This document shows positions 23,391 to 33,826 of a stretch of 64,000 nt of DNA, in pieces. Source of the DNA: Canna indica. Taxonomy: Eukaryota > Streptophyta > Magnoliopsida > Zingiberales > Cannaceae. The notes under the pieces are model-generated. The model saw nothing but the letters and a program-made list of their open reading frames with translations. It was not told where the DNA came from and ran no database searches. The stretch's first letter is position 1. The number at the start of each line of letters is the position of its first letter. A program made the position numbers and the translations under genes. The stretch is from assembly GCA_034359265.1 (NCBI GenBank), contig CP136898.1:38277501-38341500 (forward strand). The letters run 5' to 3'.

Positions 23391-23442
23391 GGTCATAGTT
23401 TGAGATTTCACCATCTCTTCTACAATTTATCCTGATCTTAAA

Positions 23443-24757
23443 ATGACACTAGAGTCGGTAGTATCTACACCTCCTAGGTTTGATAGACTAAACTTTGAAG
23501 TTTGGAAACATAGGATGTACACATTCATGAAAACTCGAGGTTTATGAAATGTTGAAAACCCACTATATCGAACCTAAGGTAGAAAGCATAAATGCATAGA
23601 CCCAAGAATAAATTGACATGTTTAATTTGAATGGTAAAGCAATGAATTGCATCTTTTGTTCTTTGGAAGATGACGTCTTTGAAAAAGACATGTATTGCAC
23701 TTCCGTATTCGATGTTTGTGTTAGCTTAAATGTCTTATACGATTATGCTAAAACCGAGGAGTTAGTGACTTTTATTGAAGGTGGTGATGACAATGGTCAT
23801 CCCTCCAATATTAACATGGTTTTTGAAGCTCAAAGTGTTTCTAGTCAAAGAAGCACTAAAAGTCGAAAGAGGAAGGTGATTTGCTATCTATGCAAAGAAA
23901 AAGGGCATGTGAAAAAAAATTGCCCTACCATGAAGAACAAGACAAAGAAGAGGTCAAATGCTTCCACACTTTCATCTTCATCAAGTGAAGCATCCTCTTT
24001 CATCATGAATCCTAATGATGAGGTATATTCTTCTTCTAGTCATGATAACAAAAATGGTAGTATTAATTCATCTAGTTCTCATGATTTGCTTTATGATGAA
24101 TTAATGGATGAATATAAAAATATGTATGCATTGCTTGTTAAAAAAGATAAAGAAAATAAAAAATTGAAGAAAGAAAACTTAAGCCTTAGCTCTCAATTAC
24201 ATGATGTAAAATTAGAAAATGAGAAGCTAAAAATTAAGTGTCTCTAATCAATACCATGATACCTTAAGTATTGATACTAAGGATTTGAAAACAAAAAATG
24301 ACATATTAAAGAATGAAAATAACATGTTGAAAACTCAATTGCATGCTATTCATAAATCCATAAACGACTTGAAAAATGAGGTTGTTTTGTTAAATAAGAA
24401 AGTTAATAATCTATATAGTAATTCATCCTCTAAGAATTCTAGAAATACAAAAGTTTCTTTCAAGAATGCTTATGCACATCATGTTTCTCATGTCAAGCAT
24501 TCTAACATTAAACCTCATGTTCAAAAGAAAAATGTTTCCTTTAAGAATGCTCATGTTCATCATAGTTCACATGTCAAGCATTCTAATGATAAACCTCATG
24601 TCCATAGTAAAAATGAAAAGAAGTTTAATGGACATTGCTTTTGTTGTGGTATTTTCGGCCACACTATTTATGATTGTGCATTCAAGAAAAATCCAAGTGT
24701 AGGTAGGACACTTTGAATTCCTAGGCCATCTAACCCCCAAGGACCCAAAGCCATTTG
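23443..24757 (+). pseudogene. Copia gag remnant, element B
   Basis: Starts MTLESVVSTPPRFDRLNFEVW (N-terminal gag), with stops at about 23,546 and later. From 23,618 it reads FNLNGKAMNCIFCSL, then jumps to LYDYAKTEELVTFIEGGDDN, so most of the UBN2 core is deleted. Next are a zinc knuckle CYLCKEKGHVKKNC, Ser-rich and Asn/Ser stretches, and a long coiled coil (from YDELMDEYKNMYALL to about 24,420, broken once at 24,247). A His/Ser-rich segment has two copies of SFKNAxxHHxSHVKHSN, and a second knuckle CFCCGIFGHTIYDC follows. A solo LTR splits its end at 24,758. The same internal deletion is present in element C. Confidence 0.85.
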
Positions 24758-26428
24758 TGTTGGTGAAATGACCATACTAGAGGGGGGGGGGGTGAATAGT
24801 GTGTTATCTAATCTATTTGCCTAAATTCGATTTTAAACGTTTTCTTAAATTACTTAGGCAAATTACAATTTATCGAGTAAATGCGGAAGCAATAATAAAA
24901 TAGTTAAACACAAATAAAGATAGCAAGCTAACACAATGAGATTTATAGTGGTTCGGCCCCAATGCCTACTCCACTACCTAAGCACCCCGCTTAGGATTTC
25001 CAAACTAAATTTACTAGATTATATCGTTCCCCTTACAAAGAAGAATTTACAACTGGAAGGTCTCCGCTCTCAAACTGAAGGCACTTTCACACCCGGAAGT
25101 ATCCCGCCTTCCTACCGAGAGCATTCTCCCACCTCAACCTAAGGGATAACTCAACTAATCCTAGTAAACTACGTTTACACCGGTGGATTTAAACCTCAAA
25201 CACCAAGGCTACCACCCAATTTCAAGACCTACACTCTAGGTCTTACACTAACTCAAATACAAAGAAATAAACAAGAAAATACACAACTTAATGGAGCAAT
25301 AAATCAAACAATAAATACTTAGCTCCCAAAGAAACTGCCTAGTCCTCTTGATGCCTCAAATTGATGAATCGATGAAGCTTGAAGGCTATGTCAAGGAGAT
25401 GAGAGATCAAACTAGGGTTTCACCAAAGAGTGGCTCAATGAGGCTTAATGATCATCAAAATATGGCTCTAGGAATGTTGGATCAGGGGTGGAAGGCTTGC
25501 TAAGGCTTCTATTTATAAGCCATGGAGAGTTGGCATGAAACACCAAACTCAACGGCTAGGAAACTAGCCATTTCCGTCGTCCGGTCGCAGGTCCGGTCGA
25601 TCGTCAGTCGATCGAGCGAGCGACCGAAGGCTCTCTGCCCATTCTGGGCATCGTCCGATCGATCGAAATGCCCTCATCTTCTGTTGGTCGACCAGTCGGT
25701 CGACCGAACTTGGGCAGGGCAATTTGGTTAGGCTGGTTTTTTTGCTTGTTTGCTCGTTTCTGGGTTCTGTCTTCGCTAAGTCTACTTATATAACATTTCT
25801 TAACTTGAAGTTAATAACTTTAAAACATAAATATTATATAAGGATTACCCCCATTTGGATTCAATAAAAATATCTAAAAAATTAAAATCCTTAAGAATCA
25901 AAATCTAGTTTTTGGGGTCTAGTACAAATTTTCGGAAAATAGAAATTTTCTAATCTCCCGGGTGAAATATGGGTATGCTAAAGACTTTCAAAAGTTCCTT
26001 AAAAATACATCGTTATCTAGTTTTTACCCAAGGAACAATTATCGATATTTTTTGTGTCAAGAAAATGTCTAGGTCATATAGCCATCCAAGGAGCTCCCTA
26101 GGCTTAGTAAATTTCAGGGTCATTTTCTAATTTGCCGATTTTTCATATTTTGGGGTTTGGGTTTGATTTTTGAGTTCTTATGCATCATCATGAGGATTAA
26201 CAACACATGCTAGACATCCTAGACCTAAACTTCAACTTCTCGAAGAATCCCGAGCGTCGATGAGCGTCCTTGCCGATTTCTCTAATTTCTCTGATTTTTT
26301 TTTTCCGATCGCGGACGTCGTGCGCTAAGCGACTTGGAATCTGAAAGATTTATCAATGAAACATTAGTTCCATGTTTATTATCATCAAAACTAAGATTAA
26401 GACCAAGGTAGAAAATCTTAGGCCAACA
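24758..26428 (-). mobile_element. Copia solo LTR (family B), reverse orientation
   Basis: Runs from TGTTGGTGAAATG to TTAGGCCAACA and is flanked by perfect 5-bp ATTTG duplications (24,753-24,757 and 26,429-26,433). At 1,671 bp it is longer than the host LTR because it keeps a block with tatataacatttcttaac and ggtctagtacaaatttt. That block is also present at 46,980-47,120 (-) and 54,830-54,970 (+). The 11-base G run at 24,782-24,792 lies near its end. Confidence 0.92.
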
Positions 26429-26433
26429 ATTTG

Positions 26434-28459
26434 GGTACCAAAATTAGTTTCATGCTTTTTTGTAAGGGGAGCCACCACACAAGGGTAATGGAAATTGAAG
26501 AGTTGAAGTTGACCAAGAATTGAATGAAAGATCTTTACATGGTTGCAATTTCAAGTTTTTCACCTAGATGCCTTTGGAAATGAAAGTTGGCATCTAAAAG
26601 GTTTGGTATCATCTCTTAACTTCAATTGATCCATTAATAGTTAGAGTTCATGATACTACTTAGATTGATTGTTTTCCCGCTCATGATATGCTTTCAAAAA
26701 TATTTTTAATTTTTGATTTCCGATCTCTTCGGAGACCCTTGTAGCCTATAATGGACTAATGCGACCTTGCGGTTCCAAATCGTAGGCTCATTGTTGCCTT
26801 TCGGTTTTCAACCAATAGGAAGGGTTGAATATCTTATCTTTTAAAGTTTCATATTTTTAAGATATCTTTGATTCATTTTGGTATCATGACATTTACTCTT
26901 GAAATGAATCTTTACTATATAGCTTAGCTTGAGATTTTTAAATGAAAGTTTGCATTTAACCTTTGCCATTTAGTTTGTTAGCTTGCTAGTTGGTATATGA
27001 TTTCATTAGGATACTAATGAAGCCCATTTGCAAGTTGAGAAAATGTTAAGTTTGGAAAGCTAAAGAAAATTGGGAAAGAAAATAAAAATTGTGGAATTTC
27101 TCAAGAAATGAGGTATGAGTTTTATTTTGGCAAAATTCTTGCATAATACCTCAATTTTCTTGATTAAATAATTTCTCTATGCTCATGAATGACTTTGCAT
27201 GATAATTGATTGAAATCTCATGAGTAGATAAAATTTTGATACTTAGGCTATTTCGATCTAGTTTGAATAAAATGTGCCCTAGGTAGAATTTTATCTTAGA
27301 GACTTCATTTTAAATTGAAACTTGATGAACATGTTTGAGTTCACTCATGATTTACTCCCATGTGATTAAAATTGAAAAATCATGTGAAAATGAATAAATT
27401 GATAACAAGTTCACTTTAGGAGACCTTAAGTTGAGTAGAGTTGACCTAAGTCAACAAATTGACTTAGAAACTTCATCTTAGGTCCAAACTTCACAAACAT
27501 ATTCAGATTTAATAATGTAAGGTGTCTAAGTGTCTATGTTTGAAAAACCATGAGTAAAAAATAAAATTTGATATTTAGCAATTTCATATTATCATGCTTG
27601 TTTTTGCATGAAATCATGCTAAGGTAAAATTTTGACCAAATGACGTCATTTTCACTTCAAACTTGATAAACATGCTTTAAATGATTATATCTTGACATTT
27701 GGAAAGTTTGATTGAAAACTGAAAACTTTTAAAAAATAGCTAATATTTACGAAAATGCCACTAGATTTCAGTTATTTTTAGAAAAATACAAAAAATTGAT
27801 TTTTGATGATTCTTGAAACTGCATGTTCTCTGAAAAATCTAATTTATTCAGTAAAAATTTCAAAAATTTTCAGTTAGAATATGATTTGATATGAGTTTTT
27901 GAAATTGGATTTCAAAACTTTAAAGTATCGTTCTTCCCAAATGTTCATTTTTTCGATACTTTGATTTTTGGTCCAATCTTTGAATGAGACTTCATGTATG
28001 ATATTTTGAATTCACTTTTGGTATCGTTCTAATATTTTAGAGAAAAAAATTATTTCTAAAATTATTTTTGACTTCTTGACGGATACTTGGAAATATAGAT
28101 ACTTGTGTTAGTACATGATTCCTAGTTTTGGATTTTGACTATCGTTTCATGATATCATGTATTATTTAGTCTCTCATTCGATACTTTGTTTCATCCATTG
28201 AGTTGGTTGATTTCGTTTTTATGAAAACTAGTTTTCAAGTCCCGACTTTGACCATAGTTGACTTTTCTTGTCCTTTTTGATTGATGTCAAGAGGGAGAGA
28301 AAAATATAGGTAAAAAGAGAAGAAAATATAGAAAAACCATGCATATAAATAGAGAGAGTTTATTTTCATAGATATGCATGTTGATAGGGGGAGAAATCTC
28401 ATGTTTGATATCCTCTATGCCTAATTGTATATATTTTATTAAGGATGTTTGTCATCATC
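26434..28459 (+). mobile_element. Element B non-coding internal region where pol should be
   Basis: After gag the sequence has no frame with a retroelement domain for 2 kb, yet it is clearly alignable to 60,135-62,999 of element C. The shared words include gatttc(c/t)(g/a)(a/g)tctcttcggagac and ccgataggaagggttg-like stretches. From about 27,160 it contains diverged ~170-bp repeats marked by aaactt-gat(g/a)aacat at about 27,318, 27,486 and 27,660. Conservation of non-coding DNA between two elements points to a family that moves in this form. Confidence 0.8.
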
Positions 28460-28472
28460 AAAAAGTGGGAAA
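28460..28472 (+). other. Polypurine tract of element B
   Basis: AAAAAGTGGGAAA immediately before the TGTTGGCC of the 3' LTR. The cleaner version is in element C at 63,000-63,012. Confidence 0.85.
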
Positions 28473-28473
28473 T

Positions 28474-28660
28474 TGTTGGCCTAAGGTTTTCTACCTTGGT
28501 CTTAATCTCGATTTTAATAATAATAACAAACATGGAACTAATATTTCATGGAGAATTATTTCCCAGGTTCCACATCGGTTAGCACTCGATGTCCACGATA
28601 GGAAATATAAGAGAAATCGGAAAATCGAAAGAACATTGGTCGATGCGTTCGGATTAGAAG
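28474..28660 (+). mobile_element. Element B 3' LTR, proximal part
   Basis: TGTTGGCCTAAGG to cggattagaag matches the first ~190 bp of the 5' LTR. It then breaks into Copia pol sequence. The LTR resumes at 31,855. A ~15-bp piece present in the 5' LTR (cgtcgtggaaatttct) is missing at the break. Confidence 0.85.
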
Positions 28661-31600
28661 TATCTAAATGCATCTAAATATATGTGATTGTCTTTGAAGC
28701 ATCTAAATGCATCATTAGAAGTGCACTATCTAATGACATTGTATTTATTGGAAATAGGCATGAAAATGTATACACATTAGTTTTAAATATTTTGCTTAAT
28801 CCCCATGTTAGATGCTTAGTAATCATGAAAAATGATTCTTGGTTGTGACATAGAAGGCTAGGACATGCTAGCATGAGCCTCATCCAAGAAATAACTAAAG
28901 AGGACTTAGTTAAAGGAATACCCAAGATAGAATTTGAAAAGGATAGACTTTGTGATGCGTGTCAACATGGTAAAAAAGTTAAATCTTCCTTTCATAACAT
29001 AAATCAAGTCACTACATCTAGAACACTTGAACTTGTCCACATGGATCTCTTTGGTCCTTGTGATGTTGCTAGTCTAGGTGGCAAATTATATTACTATATT
29101 TTGGTTGATGATTTTTCGAGAATTACATGGGTTTTCTTCCTAGCTAAGAAAAATGAAACTTTTGATTTCTTTAAAATATTTGCTAGGAGAGTTATAAATG
29201 AAAAATAAATTTTAATTTTAAAAATTAGAAGTGATAATGGAGGTGAATTTAAAAATGAAAAATTTTCAGAATTTTGTGATGAATTAGGTATTGAACATAC
29301 CTTTTCTTCCCCTAGAACCCCTCAACAAAATTGGGTGGTTGAGAGGAAGAATAGAACTTTACAAGAAATGACTAGGACTATGCTTTGTGAAAATAATTTG
29401 TCAAAGTATTTTTGGGCCGAAGCCATAAATACTTTTTGTTATGTGTTAAATCATGTTTTATTAAAACCTAGAATTAAAAAAATCCCCTTTGAGCTTTGGA
29501 ATGATAGAATCCCAAGTGTGGGATATTTTACAATTTTTGGATGTAAATGCTTTATCTTGAACACTAAGGAGCATCTAGAAAAATTTGATTCCAAATCCGA
29601 CGGGGGTATTTTCCTTGGATACCTAATGGTATGTTTGCTTTGATGGATAGAAAAGGATTGGATTGGATAGTAAATGAAGGAGGATTGTATATGAATGTTT
29701 TAAATCCGATGTACATCAGATATAAATAATGTTCTATTCACATTTTTTTGTAATCAATGCACTAAATAAATAATAGATATTAATTCATCCACTATTATAT
29801 CCTCCCTTATCCTATGAAGCAAACATGCACAAATAGTTCTAAGGCATATAGAATGTATAATCGTAGGACTATGATTGTTGAAAAATCCATGCACGTTACC
29901 TTTGGTGAAACTAATGATTCTTCAAGAAATGTTAAGATTGTAAATGTAGGTGAGGAACTTGAGGAGTTGACCTTTCATGATAAGGAGGTTGAAGATGAAC
30001 TCAATGAGGAACCACATGATGAAGATCCTTCTTCCTCATCCTTACCTCAAGTTGGAGAAGAAGAAGCTCTGCCACATGTCCCAAAAGGATACCGGTTGAT
30101 AAAAGATCATCTAATTGATCAAGTCATTGGAGAGCCATCAACGGGAGTGGTAACACGTTTTGAACTTAAAAATGTTTGTCAATATGTAGCTTTCATTTCT
30201 CAAGTAGAGCCTAGAAACATTAAGGAAGTCATAGAAGATGAGTTTTGGATTATTGCCATACAAGAGGAACTAAATCAATTTGTAAGGAATGATGTTTGGG
30301 ATTTAGTACCTAGACCTAGTGAACAAATTATAATTGGGACTAAATTGAGTTTATAGAAATAAATTAGATGAAGATGGTTTAGTCATTAGAAACAAAACTA
30401 GGTTAGTGGCCCAAGGGTACAATCAAGAAGAATGAATAGAATATAATGAAACTTATGCTCCCGTAGCTAGATTAGAAGCAATTCGCATGCTTTTAGCTTA
30501 TGCAAGTTTTAAATGTTTTAAACTTTTTCAAATGGATGCTAAAAGTATATTTTTGAATGATTTATAACCGAAGAAGTTCATATTGAACAACCCCTCGGTT
30601 TTGAAAATTTTGAATTTCCAAATCATGTTTTCAAACTTAAAAAGGCTTTATACGGTTTAAAACAAGCCTCTAGGGCAAGGTATGAAATGCTTTCCAACTT
30701 TTTGATTGAACAAGGTTTCAGTGTTGGAAAAGCTGATGTGTCTCTTTTTATTAAAAATGATAAAAATGATATTTTACTTGCGTAAATCTATGTAGATGAT
30801 ATCATTTTTGGTGATACTAATAAATTGCTTTATGAGTGGTTTGCCAAATGCATGCAAGAGGAATTTGAGATGAGTATGATGGGAGAACTCTCCTTTATGC
30901 TTGGACTTCAAATTAAGCAAACCAACAAAGGCATCTTCATAAATCAGGCCAAGTACATAAAGGAGCTCATTAAGAGATTTGGGATGAATGAAGTCAAGAT
31001 TGCTTCAACACCAATGAGCACATCCATCAAGCTTGATAAGGATGAAGACGGTGCAATGGATGAAGACGGTGCAAAGGTAGATGAAAAGTGATATTGAGGT
31101 ATGATCAGTAGTCTCCTTTACTTAACCGCAAGTAGACCCGATATAATGTTTAGTGTATATGCATGTGCTAGATTTCAAGCATGCCCAAAGTTGTCTCATT
31201 TAAGTGCGGTAAAACGCATATTGAGATATCTAGAAGACACAGTTGAATTAGGATTATGGTAGCTATGTGATGCATCTTTTGAGTTAATTGGTTTTTCGGA
31301 TGCCGATTTTGCCGGATGTAAAGTAGACAGAAAAAACACTAGTGGGTGTTGTCAATTCCTAGGGATGAGTCTTGTTTCTTAGTTTTCCAAGAAACAAAAT
31401 TTGGTTGCACTTTCAACTACCCAAGCAGAATACATCGCCACGACTAGTTGTTGTGCACAAGTCCTTTGGATAAAGCAAACCCTTTTGGATTATGGACTTA
31501 GCTATTTATGCATACCTATACATTGTGATAATACTAGTGCAATTAACTTAACCAAAAATCCGGTATTACATTCTAGAACTAAACATATTGACCTAAGGCA

Positions 31601-31854
31601 CCATTTTCTTAGAGACAATGTAGCTAAGGGTAATATTTCCGTAGAATTTGTACCTACTGATAAATAATTTGCGGACATATTTATAGAACCCTTAAATGAG
31701 AAATTTGGAATTTGCAACTTAAGGATGCAATCAGGAATTTGCAATTTTCCATATGCTTAGGTTTTTAAAAATTTGCATGCCTTTTGAAAAATCGATTTTT
31801 GTGTAGTATCATCACACTCATGTAATGCCTTGTAGTGGGGCTTTGTGACTTATC
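28661..31854 (+). pseudogene. Copia pol fragment (integrase, reverse transcriptase, RNase H)
   Basis: It lies inside an LTR and lacks LTRs of its own. In order: GAG-pre-integrase (RRLGHASMSLI, CDACQHGKK, ~28,850-28,990); integrase core with LVHMDLFGP (first Asp) and RSDNGGEF (second Asp, after a stop at 29,206); VERKNRTLQEM with the catalytic Glu at about 29,340. After a MITE at 29,628, the RT region begins at about 30,150 with stops near 30,354, 30,436 and 30,566. It then has YVDDI (~30,789) and LTASRPDIMF (~31,123). RNase H has GFSDADFAGC (~31,290) and ALSTTQAEYIA (~31,404). The element is dead. GAAG at 28,657-28,660 and 31,855-31,858 may be a TSD. Confidence 0.9.
29628..29828. mobile_element. 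MITE in Copia integrase
   Basis: About 200 bp with terminal inverted repeats GGTATGTTTGCTTTGATGG and, on the other strand of the right end, GCATGTTTGCTTCATAGG. It interrupts FLGYL at 29,625. The sequence after it (aatagttctaaggcatata) is the direct continuation of the pol frame. The TSD is unclear (2-3 bp, aa or taa/caa), so PIF/Harbinger or hAT is not decided. Confidence 0.7.
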
Positions 31855-33050
31855 GAAGTTCGACGTGTGCACCAAAGACGTCTTGGATGAGTCTAAAGAA
31901 CACATGGAAAGCTCTCCAAGTTGACGCACGTTGAAGGTCGGAACTCGGAAATGAAGCGCGCAAGAAGAAGGCTGAAAAAATCAAGTTCAGCCTAGGTTCG
32001 GTCGACCGGTCGGTTGACCGAATGTAGAGAAGAATTGGCAGTAGCCAATTCGGTCGACCGAATGATGCCAAAAATTGGCAATGGCTACTTCGGTCGACCG
32101 GTCGGTCGACCGAATGGTGCCAAAAAGTGGCAGTAGCCAATTCGGTCGACCGGTCGGTCGACTGAAGTGTGCCAAAAAGTGGCAGTTTGATTTCGGTTGA
32201 TTGACCGGTCGATCGACGATCGACTGAAAGGCGGAAACAACTAGTTTTTCGCCCGTTGAAGTTGCTGTTTCATTCCATCTCCTCAAGGCCTTTAAATAGA
32301 AGCTTTAGCAAGCCTTCCACCCAGAATTCAACATACCTTGAGCTATATTTTGATGATCATTGAGCTTGATTGAGCCATCATTCTTGAAATCCCTAGCTTT
32401 GATCTTTCAACTCCTTGAGTAAGCCTTGACTTCATTGATTCACCATCAAAGGCATCAAGAGAAAGCTAGGAAACTTTGTTTGGAGCTAAGTATTTGATTG
32501 GTTGATTTACTGCTCCATTTGGTGTTGTATTTTCTTGTTTATTTCTTTGTATTTGAGCTTGTGTAAGACCTAGAGTGTGGGTCTTGAAATTGGGTGATTA
32601 CCTTTGTGTTTGAGGCTTAATTCCACCGGTGTAAACTTTGTTTACTAGGATTAGTTGAGTTGCCCCTTAGGTTGAGGTGGAAGAGTGCTCTTGGTAAGAA
32701 GGCGGAGACTTCCGAGTGTGGAAGTCCCTTAGGTTGAGAGCGAGACTCTTCGGGTCAAAGTCCTCGTTGTAAGGGAAACAAGATTAATCTAGTAAAACTT
32801 AGTTTGAAAATCCTAAACGGGGTGCTTAGGTAGTGGAGTAGGCATTGGGGCCGAACCACTATAAATCTAATTGTGTTAGCATTATTTTCTTTGTGTATCG
32901 CATTACTTATCTTTATTACTCACTTTCGCATTTAGTTGATAAATTGCAACTTGCCTAAATAATCAAGTAAATGATTAAAATCGGATTTAGGCTAATTGAT
33001 TAGTTAACATACTATTCACCCCTCCTCTAGTGTGACCATTTCACCCAACA
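31855..33050 (+). mobile_element. Element B 3' LTR, distal part
   Basis: Continues the LTR from gaagttcgacgtgtgcacc to cacccaaca. Includes the expanded gtcgac palindrome array (31,995-32,230), the AT-rich tttaaatag near 32,291 and the conserved aagcgg/gtgcttaggtagtggag region near 32,820. Confidence 0.88.
31995..32230. repeat. Palindromic ggtcgacc repeat array
   Basis: About five units, each a ttcggtcgaccggtcggtc-type palindrome block followed by tgccaaaaagtggcagtag, with 40-55 bp spacing. CpG-rich in an otherwise AT-rich LTR. Simpler versions occupy the same LTR position in every copy in the window. Confidence 0.9.
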
Positions 33051-33772
33051 CAACGGGCAGAAAAACACCTGTTGGGTGCCCTATCCAAGTTAGGGGTTAT
33101 AAATACCCCTCATAAACACTCACCTAAGGTCTCTTACCATTCACTAAGCCTTCAAGAGAGATTTTTAGGCCCTCCAAAGTTGATTTCCACGCCCGAGCTT
33201 CGGTGATCGATTTTCTACTTGGAGTGTTCTACACGTCTCGACTCCGGCTTCAAACCATATCTTTCGAGTTAAGGAGTTGGAGGCTTTGAAGGCTAAGAAA
33301 GGAGCACACTAGCTTGGTTCATTCCCTTGCTCCTTTAGATCTTGTTTTCATTGTTGTTAAAGTGTGTTTTTCATTGTTAGCTTGTAAGGTTTGCTAGGTA
33401 AACATCTTACGATATCTGTGTAGATTTGTGTTTTGCCTAAGTGAATAGGTGTTGAGTCTTTCTCAAAGGGTTGAGAAGTGAGTCCTCATTGTATTCAAAG
33501 GGAAACACTTAGTCTATAATGAGATTTGGTTAGAAATTCTTGGTGTGGAGCCAAGGTAGTGGAGTAGGCGGTTGGCCAAACCACTATAATTAATTATGTT
33601 TGCATTGCTTTGATTACTCGCTTTCATTTGATATCTTCATTTGTCAAATCATCATAATTAAATGAATATCGATTTGGTTGTGATCGGGTTTGAATTGAAG
33701 AGAATTAAAATTAAACCTAGTTTTAGCTACACGCTATTCAACCCCCCTTCTAGTGTGGATATTTGAACAACA
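33051..33772 (+). mobile_element. Element A 3' LTR, distal part
   Basis: Homologous to 20,258-20,962 of the 5' LTR, including ggggttataaatacccc and the end tttgaacaaca. The first ~450 bp of the LTR are missing; it starts directly where the LTR of B ends. Confidence 0.85.
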
Positions 33773-33780
33773 GCAGGAAC

Positions 33781-33799
33781 ATTTGGCGCCCATCGTGGG
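33781..33799 (+). other. Primer-binding site of the Tat-like Gypsy element
   Basis: Near TTTGGCGCCCATCGTGGGG, the tRNA-complementary start of the internal region in many plant Ty3/Gypsy elements. It pairs with the LTR at 16,845-17,237, from which the Copia stack separates it. Confidence 0.75.
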
Positions 33800-33826
33800 G
33801 CTGAGTAAAGCTTACCTCCCACACAA

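Larger units (their letters stand above)
22120..33050 (+). mobile_element. Copia-type element B (gag-only, non-autonomous) with nested insertions
   Basis: 5' LTR 22,120-23,375, PBS, gag remnant, ~2 kb non-coding, PPT at 28,460-28,472, and 3' LTR from 28,474 to 33,050. The 3' LTR is interrupted by a 3.2-kb pol-bearing segment. Removing the two insertions leaves an element of about 6 kb with no pol of its own. Element C (54,342 onward) has the same plan. No TSD is found: taaag is on the left, but the right side adjoins the interior of the LTR of A. Confidence 0.8.
17238..33772 (+). mobile_element. Copia element A with everything nested in it
   Basis: An LTR retrotransposon inserted at the LTR/PBS junction of the Gypsy element. 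Visible parts: 5' LTR (17,238-20,962, itself interrupted), PBS, gag (21,020-22,119), then element B from 22,120, then the distal part of the 3' LTR (33,051-33,772). Its own pol and the start of its 3' LTR are missing. So the right junction with B is not a simple insertion and implies a deletion or recombination. Confidence 0.75.
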
